Below, piece after piece: positions 52,811 through 62,100 of a stretch of DNA of 64,000 nucleotides. The DNA comes from Streptomyces lavendofoliae (GTDB lineage Bacteria > Actinomycetota > Actinomycetes > Streptomycetales > Streptomycetaceae), in assembly GCF_014649735.1 (NCBI RefSeq), contig NZ_BMTP01000008.1, forward strand, positions 62,001-126,000, in the 5' to 3' direction. The position numbers were made by a program, and so were the translations under genes. The notes under the pieces were generated by a model. It ran no database searches, was not told the origin of the DNA, and worked only from the letters and a program-made list of their open reading frames with translations. Position 1 is the stretch's first letter, and each line of letters opens with the position of its first letter.

Positions 52811-52996
52811 TCACGACCGCGCGGCCGGGACGGGGGCGTCCATCAGGGTCGTGCGGCGCGGGTTGGCGGTGCTGGCGGGGAGGTCGGCCGAGTGCTCCGG
52901 GCGCGCTCCCTGGTCCAGCTCCCCGGCGTCAGCCAGGTGCATCAGGGTGGTGCGGCGCGGGTTGGCGATGCTGCGCATGGTCATCGTCGTCTTCAT
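52811..52996 (-). CDS. Small peptide gene with a duplicated 11-residue motif, unknown function
   Basis: Sixty-one residues. After MKTTMTMR come SIANPRRTTLM (residues 9-19), a 22-residue acidic linker, a second copy STANPRRTTLM (42-52), and DAPVPAARS. All but two of the 61 codons end in G or C, strong evidence of coding in this genome. The ribosome binding site is weak and in-frame ATGs at codons 5 and 7 are alternatives. It lies 77 bases upstream of the FAH-family gene on the same strand. The repeated motif between a short leader and a linker recalls multi-core ribosomal peptides, but no modification enzyme is adjacent; it may instead be a repeat-motif docking peptide. Confidence 0.62.
   Translation of the reverse strand: MKTTMTMRSIANPRRTTLMHLADAGELDQGARPEHSADLPASTANPRRTTLMDAPVPAARS
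52841..52874 (-). repeat. Direct repeat copy encoding STANPRRTTLM
   Basis: 34 bases matching 52940-52973 at all but two positions, one of them silent (ACG/ACC Thr) and one changing Thr to Ile. Lies in the small peptide gene. Confidence 0.85.
52940..52973 (-). repeat. Direct repeat copy encoding SIANPRRTTLM
   Basis: Partner of 52841-52874, 99 bases apart start to start (33 codons), so the repeat keeps the frame. Confidence 0.85.
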
Positions 52997-53096
52997 CGGT
53001 GCTGTCCGACCTCGGGGTGCGGGCGCCGCCGGGGCGCCTGGTTGACGGTTTTTCCTTCTTTGTAAAGCGTCAGGCTAAACATGGGATTCCCCGCGA

Positions 53097-53124
53097 TTGA
53101 CGGTAGAAGGCAACGATCTATATG
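53097..53124 (+). promoter_or_regulatory. Near-consensus promoter, distal, upstream of cvnA1
   Basis: TTGACG (53097-53102), 16-base spacer, TATATG (53119-53124). One of the best sigma-70-type matches in the window, yet about 460 bases before cvnA1. Confidence 0.6.
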
Positions 53125-53138
53125 TGAGTTTGCTCACG
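53123..53138 (+). promoter_or_regulatory. CRP-like palindrome at the cvn1 promoter
   Basis: TGTGA-GTTTGC-TCACG: matches the classic CRP pattern TGTGA-N6-TCACA except the last base and overlaps the -10/start region of the promoter. It fits the Streptomyces Crp motif less exactly. Confidence 0.45.
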
Positions 53139-53370
53139 GAGCAGGGGGTGTTTCCGACATAACGGGCGGTCGGAACGGGCTCTGGAATCGGACATTGCGT
53201 ACCTGAATGCAGCATTCCGCTGCTGATCATCGCGACTGGGACACCCCCCACCCCCGAGGGCCTCACCAGCGACTCGTACGCGAACGCCCCATTCCTCCCC
53301 GATCGGTTTCTACGGCCGGTGACCCGCCACTCACAAGCGGTGACCCCTTTCCGGGTGCGATCCGTCGGCC

Positions 53371-53399
53371 TTGTTGGAGATCCGGCACTGTGCTGGAAT
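53371..53399 (+). promoter_or_regulatory. Possible proximal promoter of cvnA1
   Basis: TTGTTG, 17 bases, TGGAAT, ending about 185 bases before cvnA1. Moderate match only. Confidence 0.35.
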
Positions 53400-53584
53400 T
53401 CCACGCACCGCCGCGGATTCCAGACCGGCGCGCTGGGGCGCAACACAGCGCCGAGCGGCGGTGAGGAAGGGGGATCTGCGCCGGTCACTCACGACCACCA
53501 CTGGAGCGCGCTCGCGCTCCACGACGCCGACACCGTCCTGTCCGTTCGCGCGGGGGGACGCCTGGTCCAGAGGTTGCGACGCTA

Positions 53585-56500
53585 GTGCAGGGACGTTTCA
53601 AGAGGGATGGCAACGGGTCTCCCCAGGCCCGCCAGGGCCGAGGGGAAGCTGCGGCGGAGCAGGAGCCGCGCGGCGGGACCGACCGCGGCTCCTCGCCCCA
53701 GCACACCCAGACGCCGGGACCGGCCGCGGCCGGCGACGGTGGTGACCGTGCGGGACAGCCGGGGGCCGGACAGGGCGGCGACGCCACGTCGACGGCGGCC
53801 GGCCGGTCCAGGACGGGCAAGGGCGCCAAGGGCACGAAGGCCGCCAGGACCGCGAAGGGCGCGAAGACCGTCCCGTCGGACAGGAGCCCCGTCGACGCCG
53901 GCCCGCGAATAGCCCTGCGCAACTGGCGCATCAGCACGCGACTGGTCTCGCTGCTCGCCCTCCCCGTGGTCGCCGCGACCACCCTGGGCGGCATCCGTAT
54001 CAACGAGTCCATGAACGACATGGAGCAGCTGGATCACATGCAGCTGCTCACCAAGCTGACGCAGGAGGCGACCAACCTCGCCCAGGCGCTCCAGGAGGAG
54101 CGCGACCTGACGGCGGGCCCGCTGTCCAACGGCGTACCGGCCACCGACCTCAAGGTCACCGAGCCGCAGAAGAAGGCGGACCGGGCGCGTGACGCGTTCC
54201 TCCACGCCACCAACGACATCGGCGACACCCAGGGCGACGAGGCCCTGCAGAGCATCCACGCGAACGTCACGCAGATCGCCGGCGAGGTCGTGCGGCTCGG
54301 CAACATCCGCAGCGGCGCGTTCCGGGACGGCTCGCAGGACTTCCAGACGGTCGAGCGCTACAACCGTCTGATCAACTCGCTGCTCAGCCTCTCCCAGGAC
54401 ATGGCCCAGGCGACCAGCAACCCCGAGATGATCAAGCGGACCCGCGCGCTCGCCGCGTTCTCGGCCGCCAAGGAGTACGCCTCCATCCAGCGTGCGATCA
54501 TCGCCGCCGCTCTCCCCAAGACCAGCCAGGAAAAGCGGGAGATGGACCCCAACGACCGCGAGTACGGCGCGGCCGCGCGGGAGAACGAGCGGGCGGCGAG
54601 GGACTCCTTCGAGCTGATCTACAGCTCCCTGGGCGGTGACCCGACGGAGCTGCTGGCGCCGCTCGGCCCGAACAACCCCGCCATCGCCCAGGCCGACGCG
54701 TACGCGGACCTCGTGCTCCGCAACGACGACGGGCTCAAGCAGCAGGACCCGCGCGGCTACCTGGACTGGACCGACGCCTACGCGCCCAAGATGCAGGTCA
54801 TGGACACCATCGAGGCGTCCCTGCTGGGCGACATGGACAGCACCGCCCGTGAGCTGCGCCAGGAGGAGCAGCGCGACGCGATCATCAACGGTGCGCTGAT
54901 CCTGCTGGTGCTCGGTGTCTCCCTGGTCGGCGCCTTCGTGGTGGCCCGCTCCATGATCCGGTCGCTGCGGCGGCTCCAGGACACGGCGACCAAGGTCGCC
55001 CAGGAGCGGCTGCCCGAGCTGGTCAAGCAGCTGTCCGAGGCCGACCCGCAGGACGTCGACACGTCCGTGGAGTCGGTGGGTGTGCACTCCCGGGACGAGA
55101 TCGGCCAGGTGGCCGCGGCCTTCGACGACGTGCACCGCGAGGCGGTCCGCCTCGCCGCCGAGCAGGCGCTGCTGCGGGGCAACGTCAACGCGATGTTCAC
55201 CAACCTCTCGCGCCGCTCCCAGGGCCTCATCCAGCGCCAGCTGTCGCTGATCTCCGAGCTCGAGTCCCGCGAGGCCGACCCGGACCAGCTGTCCTCCCTG
55301 TTCAAGCTGGACCACCTCGCCACGCGTATGCGCCGTAACGGTGAGAACCTGCTCGTCCTCGCCGGTGAGGAGCCGGGGCGCCGGTGGACCCGGCCCGTCC
55401 CGCTGGTCGACGTGCTCCGTGCCGCCGCCTCCGAGGTGGAGCAGTACGAGCGCATCGAGCTGGCCTCCGTGCCGGCGACCGAGGTCGCGGGCCGTGTCGT
55501 CAACGACCTCGTGCACCTGCTGGCCGAGCTGCTGGAGAACGCCACGTCGTTCTCCTCGCCGCAGACCAAGGTGCGCGTCACCGGTCACGCGCTGCCCGAC
55601 GGGCGGGTGCTCGTCGAGGTCCACGACACCGGTATCGGTCTGTCGCCCGAGGACCTCGCCGCGATCAACGAGCGGCTCGCCTCGCCGCCCACCGTGGACG
55701 TGTCGGTCTCCCGGCGCATGGGTCTGTTCGTGGTCGGCCGCCTGTCCCTGCGGCACGGCATCCGCATCCAGCTGCGCCCCTCCGACTCGGGCGGTACGAC
55801 CGCGCTGGTCATGCTCCCGGTGGACGTCGCCCAGGGCGGCAAGAAGCTGCCCGGCAAGCCCGGTCAGGGCGGTCCGGGCGCCATGCCGCAGGGCCCGTCC
55901 GGCTCCGGTGGCCGGCTGACCGGCGGCCCCGGCGCGGCCGGTGGCGGCCGTCCCGGTCTCGGCGGCGGTCCCGGTCTCGGCGGCGGTCCCGGCGCGGGCG
56001 GCCCGGGCGGTGCGCCCGCGGGCCGCGCCGGTCTCGGGGCGGGCGTCGGTGCCGGTTCCGCGGGTGCGCGTGGCCAGGTCGGCTCGGGAGCCGGTCAGCG
56101 GCCCGCGCTGCCCGGCCGGGACGACGCGGCCGCACGGCAGGCCGGCCTCCAGGGCGGTCCGCAGGGCGGTCAGCCGGGTCGCCAGGGCCGGCCGGGTCAG
56201 GGCGCTCCGGGCGGACAGCCCCAGGCGCCCCAGGACCCGCAGCGCCAGGGCTCCGGTGCCGCGGGCGCCTTCGGCGGTGCCGCCGGCGGTCGCGGTACGC
56301 GGGACAGCGGCATCCCGACGCGCTCGGACGTCTGGCAGAACGGCCCCTCCGAGCAGGGGCCCCGGGCGGGCGCGCAGCAGCCGTCCCCCGGCGGACAGCA
56401 CGCCGAGCTGCCGGGCGCCGCGCAGCAGCAGCACCAGCAGCAGCCCCCGCGCCGTCAGCAGCAGGTCCAGCAGCCGGTCCCGCCGCAGCAGGTCCAGCAG

Positions 56501-57298
56501 CCGCCGGTCCAGCAGCAGCCCGCGCCGCAGCAGCGCCCGCAGCGCCCGCAGACCACCAGTTGGGGCGCCGACGTGCCGCGCGGTCACGAGGAGCCGGAGG
56601 CCACCGGGCAGCACGCCCGCCCCTCGGCCGACCGCCAGGACCCCGCGTCCACGGCGCAGTTCGCCCGCCCCGACTACCAGGCCGGCCGGCCGCAGCAGCC
56701 GGAGGCCCTGCCGCCCGCGCCCGACGCGGGGGACGGCCGTACGCCGCTGTACGACACGCTGGAGACCAACTGGTTCCACCAGAACGGTCAGGCCCAGCAG
56801 CCGCACCAGCAGCAGGACCGGCCGCAGCGCGGCGAGGCCGCCGCGTACCCGGCCCACGACCGGACCATGCCGACCCCGGCCGTACCGCAGCAGCCCGCGC
56901 CGCAGGCGGCCCGGCCCGCGCAGGGACGGCCCGCGCCGTCGCTGCCGTCCCGCCGGGACGGCCAGGGCACCGGCCAGGGCGCCGACCCGGCCTCCACGAC
57001 CGGGGCGTGGCGTACCACCCCCAACGACGAGTTGGTGCGCCAGGCCGAGCGGGTCCGCAAGCCCGCCGCCGGCGGCATCACCACCTCCGGCCTTCCCCGC
57101 CGGGTCCCGCGCGCCAATCTGGTGCCGGGAACCGCGCAGGAGTCGGCCCACCAGTCCGGTCCGCAGGTCTCGCGTGCGCCTGATGACGTACGCGGCCGCC
57201 TGACCAACCTCCGCCGCGGCATCCAGCAGGGGCGTCAGGCAGGCAGCTCCACCACGGGCAGTTTCCACACCGGCCCCACACACCAGCAGGAGCGTTAG
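53585..57298 (+). CDS. cvnA1: Conservon sensor-kinase-like membrane protein CvnA (first conservon)
   Basis: A 1237-residue protein. A disordered N-terminus (VQGRFKRDGNGSPQARQGRG) leads to membrane segment 1 near 118-140 (VSLLALPVVAATTLGGIRI), an extracytoplasmic nitrate/nitrite-sensing-like helical domain, membrane segment 2 near 435-455 (GALILLVLGVSLVGAFVVA), HAMP, an atypical dimerisation helix (LDHLATRMRRNGENLLVLAG) and an HATPase domain (ELLENATSFSSP, VEVHDTGIGLSPEDLAAI). Then come about 390 Pro/Gln/Gly-rich residues and a conserved tail (SGLPRRVPRANLV, SRAPDDVRGRLTNLRRG). Conservons are described as membrane heterocomplexes resembling eukaryotic G-protein receptors. GTG start with AGAGG 11 bases before it. 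Confidence 0.93.
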   Translation: MQGRFKRDGNGSPQARQGRGEAAAEQEPRGGTDRGSSPQHTQTPGPAAAGDGGDRAGQPGAGQGGDATSTAAGRSRTGKGAKGTKAARTAKGAKTVPSDRSPVDAGPRIALRNWRISTRLVSLLALPVVAATTLGGIRINESMNDMEQLDHMQLLTKLTQEATNLAQALQEERDLTAGPLSNGVPATDLKVTEPQKKADRARDAFLHATNDIGDTQGDEALQSIHANVTQIAGEVVRLGNIRSGAFRDGSQDFQTVERYNRLINSLLSLSQDMAQATSNPEMIKRTRALAAFSAAKEYASIQRAIIAAALPKTSQEKREMDPNDREYGAAARENERAARDSFELIYSSLGGDPTELLAPLGPNNPAIAQADAYADLVLRNDDGLKQQDPRGYLDWTDAYAPKMQVMDTIEASLLGDMDSTARELRQEEQRDAIINGALILLVLGVSLVGAFVVARSMIRSLRRLQDTATKVAQERLPELVKQLSEADPQDVDTSVESVGVHSRDEIGQVAAAFDDVHREAVRLAAEQALLRGNVNAMFTNLSRRSQGLIQRQLSLISELESREADPDQLSSLFKLDHLATRMRRNGENLLVLAGEEPGRRWTRPVPLVDVLRAAASEVEQYERIELASVPATEVAGRVVNDLVHLLAELLENATSFSSPQTKVRVTGHALPDGRVLVEVHDTGIGLSPEDLAAINERLASPPTVDVSVSRRMGLFVVGRLSLRHGIRIQLRPSDSGGTTALVMLPVDVAQGGKKLPGKPGQGGPGAMPQGPSGSGGRLTGGPGAAGGGRPGLGGGPGLGGGPGAGGPGGAPAGRAGLGAGVGAGSAGARGQVGSGAGQRPALPGRDDAAARQAGLQGGPQGGQPGRQGRPGQGAPGGQPQAPQDPQRQGSGAAGAFGGAAGGRGTRDSGIPTRSDVWQNGPSEQGPRAGAQQPSPGGQHAELPGAAQQQHQQQPPRRQQQVQQPVPPQQVQQPPVQQQPAPQQRPQRPQTTSWGADVPRGHEEPEATGQHARPSADRQDPASTAQFARPDYQAGRPQQPEALPPAPDAGDGRTPLYDTLETNWFHQNGQAQQPHQQQDRPQRGEAAAYPAHDRTMPTPAVPQQPAPQAARPAQGRPAPSLPSRRDGQGTGQGADPASTTGAWRTTPNDELVRQAERVRKPAAGGITTSGLPRRVPRANLVPGTAQESAHQSGPQVSRAPDDVRGRLTNLRRGIQQGRQAGSSTTGSFHTGPTHQQER

Positions 57299-57721
57299 TT
57301 GCGACCGATGAGCCAAGCGGCCCAGAACCTGAATTGGCTGATCACCAACTTCGTGGACAACACCCCAGGGGTGTCCCACACAGTGGTGGTCTCCGCCGAC
57401 GGACTCCTGCTCGCCATGTCCGAAGGGTTCCCCCGCGACCGCGCGGATCAGCTCGCGGCCGTGGCGTCCGGGCTGACCTCGCTCACCGCGGGGGCTTCCC
57501 GGATCTTCGAGGGCGGCGCCGTCGCCCAGACCGTGGTGGAGATGGAGCGCGGCTTCCTCTTCCTGATGTCCATCTCGGACGGCTCCTCCCTGGCCGTACT
57601 CGCGCACCCCGACGCGGACATCGGCCTCGTCGGGTACGAGATGGCCCTGCTCGTCGACCGCGCGGGCAACGTCCTCACCCCTGACCTGCGCGCGGAACTG
57701 CAGGGCAGCCTGCTCCACTGA
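57299..57721 (+). CDS. cvnB1: Roadblock/LC7 protein CvnB (first conservon)
   Basis: A 140-residue roadblock-fold protein: MSQAAQNLNWLITNFVDNTP, GVSHTVVVSADGLLLAMSEG, RIFEGGAVAQTVVEMERGFL and SDGSSLAVLAHPDADIGLVG. Such proteins, like MglB, act with small GTPases, usually as activating or scaffolding partners. TTG at 57299 is chosen because AGGAG is six bases before it and the second conservon has a GTG start at the same place; ATG at 57308 is the alternative. It starts right after the cvnA1 stop. Confidence 0.93.
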   Translation: MRPMSQAAQNLNWLITNFVDNTPGVSHTVVVSADGLLLAMSEGFPRDRADQLAAVASGLTSLTAGASRIFEGGAVAQTVVEMERGFLFLMSISDGSSLAVLAHPDADIGLVGYEMALLVDRAGNVLTPDLRAELQGSLLH

Positions 57722-57842
57722 GGCGGTACGCCCCAATCCGTACCGTCCCCCCTCTTGCCTCGTTCACCGTCGGCCGCCCCCTCCGGCCCCCCACCGGCCC
57801 AGTCAGACGACAGGCAGACCACCTGCTGTCACTGGAGGATCA

Positions 57843-58250
57843 ATGACCCCGCCCCCCGCCTCTCACGATCCGTACGGCGTCCCCACGGACGCCGGTTACG
57901 GCGTCGAAGGCGACCAGCCGCTGGTCCGGCCGTACGCCATGACCGGCGGCCGGACGAGGCCGCGCTACCAGCTCGCCATCGAGGCGCTGGTCAGTACCAC
58001 GGCCGACCCGGCCCACCTGGGAACCCTGCTTCCCGAGCACCAGCGGATCTGCCACCTGTGCCGTGAGGTGAAGTCGGTGGCAGAGGTATCGGCGCTGTTG
58101 TCGATGCCGCTGGGCGTAGCCCGGATCCTCGTCGCCGACCTGGCGGAGGCGGGCATGGTGGCGATCCACCAGCCGGGCAATGGAGAGGCCGGCGGAACGC
58201 CGGATGTGACACTGCTCGAAAGGGTGCTCAGTGGACTTCGCAAGCTCTAG
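57843..58250 (+). CDS. cvnC1: DUF742 protein CvnC (first conservon)
   Basis: A 135-residue protein: a short variable N-terminus, then the DUF742 core QPLVRPYAMTGGRTRPRYQL, IEALVSTTADPAHLGTLLPE, HQRICHLCREVKSVAEVSAL and LPLGVARILVADLAEAGMVA-type helix-turn-helix-like sequence (LSMPLGVARILVADLAEAG). CvnC members bind CvnD in the reported complexes. GGAGGATCA precedes the ATG; the 120 bases before it are free of hairpins. It overlaps cvnD1 by 20 bases. Confidence 0.92.
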   Translation: MTPPPASHDPYGVPTDAGYGVEGDQPLVRPYAMTGGRTRPRYQLAIEALVSTTADPAHLGTLLPEHQRICHLCREVKSVAEVSALLSMPLGVARILVADLAEAGMVAIHQPGNGEAGGTPDVTLLERVLSGLRKL

Positions 58251-58818
58251 CGGCGGTTCGGGAGGCGGTCGCTCGACCACCTCCGCCAAGATCGTGGTGG
58301 CGGGCGGATTCGGCGTGGGCAAGACCACGTTCGTCGGCGCCGTCTCGGAGATCGACCCGCTGCGTACCGAGGCCGTCATGACCTCCGCCTCGGCGGGCAT
58401 CGACGACCTCACCCACACCGGGGACAAGAAGACCACCACGGTCGCCATGGACTTCGGCCGCATCACGCTGGACCAGGACCTGATCCTGTACCTCTTCGGT
58501 ACGCCCGGTCAGGACCGCTTCTGGTTCATGTGGGACGACCTGGTCCGCGGCGCCATCGGCGCGGTGGTGCTCGTCGACACCCGCCGTCTCGCCGACTGCT
58601 TCCCGGCGGTCGACTACTTCGAGAACAGCGGCCTGCCCTTCGTGATCGCGCTGAACGGTTTCGAGGGACATCAGCCGTACACGCCGGACGAGGTGCGCGA
58701 GGCGCTCCAGATCGGACCCGACACCCCGATCATCACCACCGACGCCCGCCACCGCGCCGACGCCAAGAGCGCTTTGATCACGCTCGTGGAGCACGCCCTG
58801 ATGGCCCGCCTCAAGTAG
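58231..58818 (+). CDS. cvnD1: Ras-like GTPase CvnD (first conservon)
   Basis: A 195-residue small GTPase. G1 is VVAGGFGVGKTTFVGAVSEI near 22, switch region MTSASAGIDDLTH, G3 LYLFGTPGQDRFWFMWDDLV (DxxG replaced by GTPGQ, as in other bacterial MglA-like GTPases), G4 VIALNGFEG (NKxD replaced by N-G-F-E) and G5 near TTDARH. No prenylation CaaX box: the C-terminus is MARLK. GTG start inside cvnC1. Its 3' part is nearly identical in DNA to cvnD2. Confidence 0.95.
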   Translation: MDFASSSGGSGGGRSTTSAKIVVAGGFGVGKTTFVGAVSEIDPLRTEAVMTSASAGIDDLTHTGDKKTTTVAMDFGRITLDQDLILYLFGTPGQDRFWFMWDDLVRGAIGAVVLVDTRRLADCFPAVDYFENSGLPFVIALNGFEGHQPYTPDEVREALQIGPDTPIITTDARHRADAKSALITLVEHALMARLK

Positions 58819-58851
58819 TCGTGGCCGTACGGAAGTTGTCGTAGCGGCGAT

Positions 58852-58889
58852 CCGGGGCCGGGTGTGTCCTTTGACACGGTCGGCCCCGG
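58852..58889 (+). terminator. Hairpin after cvnD1
   Basis: CCGGGGCCG and CGGCCCCGG form a 9-bp stem with an inner GTGT/ACAC stem and loop GTCCTTTG, about 35 bases past the stop. No U-tract. Confidence 0.6.
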
Positions 58890-58965
58890 GGTTCATAACG
58901 TTTCGACAGAGAATTGCGGAGCGCCCAACACGAGACGCATCCGTATGGTGCCGCTGCGCTCACAT

Positions 58966-58996
58966 GAGCCCCGCCTTTTGGCGGGGCTCGTTCTTT
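58966..58996 (+). terminator. Intrinsic terminator after the first conservon
   Basis: GAGCCCCGCC, loop TTTT, GGCGGGGCTC, followed by GTTCTTT. Perfect 10-bp stem with a short T-rich tail, separating the two conservons. Confidence 0.85.
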
Positions 58997-59048
58997 ATGC
59001 CCGTTTTATCTGAGGTCTGAACCACTGGTAACGACCCGAACGGGGGGT

Positions 59049-59078
59049 TTGGAACGCGGCCGCTTTACGTGCTGCAAT
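59049..59078 (+). promoter_or_regulatory. Possible promoter of the second conservon
   Basis: TTGGAA, 18 bases, TGCAAT, ending about 80 bases before cvnA2 and after the terminators of the first conservon. Moderate match; the 58819-59159 gap holds no gene. Confidence 0.35.
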
Positions 59079-59159
59079 GCGACGAACTCCCGAGTAGTAC
59101 GGCCCTGAAACAGAAAAACGGCACGACGTAGGTGCCGGCGCCGAGAGGTTGTTGGTCGA

Positions 59160-62100
59160 GTGAGGCGAAGCACGAAAAGCGCCGCAGAGCAGCAGGCGCG
59201 GGGCAACTTCACCCCGCCCGCACGCACAGCGGTGCCGCCTGCCGATACCCCCGGAACGTCGTCGGCCTCCTCCGGCGACAAGGGCGGTACGGGGAGCTCC
59301 AGCAAGCTCTCCCCGCGCAACTGGCGGGTGGCCACCCGCCTGAACGCCATCCTCCTCATACCCGTGCTCATCGGTCTCGTCATGGGCGGCTTCCAGGTGA
59401 AGGCGGCCATCGACACCTGGCAGGAGGCGCAGGACGCCGAGAAGACGGCGCTCATCGTGCGCGCCGCCTCGGAGTACGGCCAGGCGCTGCTCAACGAGCG
59501 TGACCTCACCGCCGTACCACTGCTCACGGGCAAGGACCGCGACAGCGACCCGGACGTCGCCAAGGCGCGCGACGCGACCGAAGCCGCGAAGAAGAAGTTC
59601 GACGAGGCCGTCCGGGACATGCCGTCGGGGCAGGGTCTGGAGCGCCGGCTGGAACTCTTCCGGGACCAGGAGCCCCTGCTCGAAGAGCTCCGGCAGAACG
59701 CCTACACCAAGGCCCAGGACCCGGTGTCGACCGAAGAGTCCTACACCGGCGTCCAGCACTACCTGATGGAGTTCGCCAACGAGCTCGGCCTCGGCACCGG
59801 GAACGTCACCTCCTACGGCCGCATGGTGTACGCCATTCAGCTGGCCCAGGCCGCCCAGTCGCTCCAGCGCTCGATCGGCACGCACCTCCTGGTCCGGCCG
59901 AGCAAGGACGACGCCACGTTCGCCGCCCAGAGCCGCGCGTTCAACTCGTACAACTACCTGGAGCAGATCGCCCTCGGCGAGTACAACTCCGGTGGCACCG
60001 AGGAGGACGTCAAGAAGCTCGAGGCGGTCATGCGGGGCCGGGCCATCGAGGGTGACAAGCGCCTCCAGGCCGAGGGCATCACGCTGCCCAAGGACAAGAA
60101 CGGCTCGGTCCTCGCGCCCATGGCCGAGAAGATCGGCAACGCCGAGGACGCCGACGCGATCGAGGAGCTCCGGGCCAAGGGCGTCGTCAAGGAGACCTGG
60201 CTGGCCGCCTCCACCTCCAAGTTCGACGGCTACGGCGAGGTCAGCACCGAGCTGGTGAACAAGGCGGTGGACGAGGCCGCCGAGATCTCCTCCGACGCCA
60301 AGACCGACGCCATCGTCATCGGCGCCATCGTCGTGGTCGCCCTGCTCACCGCGTTCATCCTGGCCGGAATGATGGCCCGCCAGATGAGCACCTCGATGAG
60401 CCGGCTGCGCACCGCCGCCTTCGGCATCGCCGAGCAGCGCCTGCCGATGCTGGTCGACCAGCTCTCCCGGACCGACCCGGGCCGCGTCGACACCCGCGTG
60501 CAGCCGATCCCGATCGACTCCCAGGACGAGATCGGCGAGGTCGCCCGCGCCTTCGACCAGGTGCACCGCGAGGCCGTCCGGCTCGCCGCCGAGCAGGCCC
60601 TGCTGCGGGGCAACGTCAACGCGATCTTCACCAACCTCTCCCAGCGCAACCAGTCGCTGATCGAGGGCCAGCTGACCCTGATCACCGAGCTGGAGAACAA
60701 CGAGGCCGACCCGGACCAGCTGGAGAACCTCTTCCGCCTGGACCACCTGGCCACCCGCATGCGCCGCAACGGCGAGAACCTCCTCATCCTCGCCGGCGAG
60801 GAGCCCGGCCGCCGCTGGAACCAGCCCGTCCCGCTGGTGGACGTGCTGCGTGCCGCCTCCTCCGAGGTGGAGCAGTACGAGCGCATCGAGCTGACCGGCG
60901 TACCGGAGTCGGAGATCCACGGCCAGGCCGTGACCGACCTCGTGCACCTGCTGGCGGAGCTGCTGGAGAACGCCACCACGTTCTCCTCCCCGCAGACCAA
61001 GGTCCGGGTCACCGCGACCCGTCTGCCCGACGGCCGCGTGATGATCGAGATCCACGACAAGGGCATCGGCCTCACCGCCGAGGACTTCGCCGACATCAAC
61101 CACAAGCTGGCCAACCCGCCCACCGTGGACGCCGCGATCTCGCAGCGCATGGGCCTGTTCGTGGTCGGCCGCCTCTCCGACCGGCACGGCATCCGCGTCC
61201 AGCTGCGCCCCTCGGGCGAGCAGGCCGGTACGACGTCGCTGGTCATGCTCCCGGACGCGATCACCCACGGTGGTGGTGGCGACCCGGCCCTGAACGACGA
61301 CTTCACCGTCTCGCAGATCATCCCGGAGCAGCAGGCGTTCGAGGCGGCTCCGCTGCGCACGGCCGCGGAACTGGGCTTCGACGACTCCCGGTACGAGCAG
61401 CCGCAGGGCGACGGCAACGCCCTGGACCCGGTCGGCCGCACCCGGATGCGCGAGGAGCGCCGTGCCGCGCTGGGCGCGCAGCTCAACGGCGCATCCCAGA
61501 ACGAGCGCGCGATGTTCCGCGACGAGGTGGCCCAGGAGCAGCAGGGCGCCGCGTACGAGGAGCAGGGCGGCCAGGAGCGGTACGGCTACGAGCAGCAGCA
61601 GTACGAGCAGCGGAACGGCTACGCCCAGGACCAGTACGACGGCTACCAGCAGCAGTACGGCGGGGACTATGCCACGGGCGAGTACCCGGCGGGCGAGTAC
61701 GCCGAAGCGTCCTATGCGGAATCCGGTTTTCCGGCTCAGGAGCCGCAGCAGCCGCAGTACGACAACCAGTTCGAGCCCCAGTCCCACCAGGGCGAGTGGC
61801 CGGAACAGGGCTCCTACGAGGGCGGTTACGACTCCGGGTACGGGACGGAATCGGAATCTGCCCAGGGCGCTCCCACGAACGGCCCCGAGCGCGTAGGCTT
61901 CTCCTCGGGCCCCACCCCGAGCACCGGTCACGCGCTGACCGACGCCGGTCTGCCGCGCCGCGGCAGCCAGCAGCAGGCTCCGGCCCCGCAGCAGCAGCAG
62001 GTTCCTCAAGCGGAGCAGACGCAGCCGGTCCAGCGGGTCTCGCAGAGCAGCAGCGAGGACAACGGTTCCGAGGGCTGGCGCTCGACCAACGACGAGCGCT

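Larger units (their letters stand above)
52997..53584. other. Long leader/promoter region upstream of the first conservon
   Basis: Nearly 590 bases with lower GC near 53045-53140. It contains a near-consensus promoter (53097-53124), a CRP-like palindrome just after it (53123-53138), a second possible promoter (53371-53399) and the palindrome GGAGCGCGCTCGCGCTCC (53503-53520) about 65 bases before cvnA. A frame from 53319 to 53585 ends exactly at the cvnA start but its third-position G/C content is too low for a confident gene. Confidence 0.5.

Noticed and set aside
53319..53585. 88-codon frame whose TAG overlaps the cvnA1 GTG
   Set aside because: About a quarter of its codons end in A or T, far from neighbours, with no ribosome binding site and no similarity. 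Kept only as part of the leader; conservation in relatives would reopen it.
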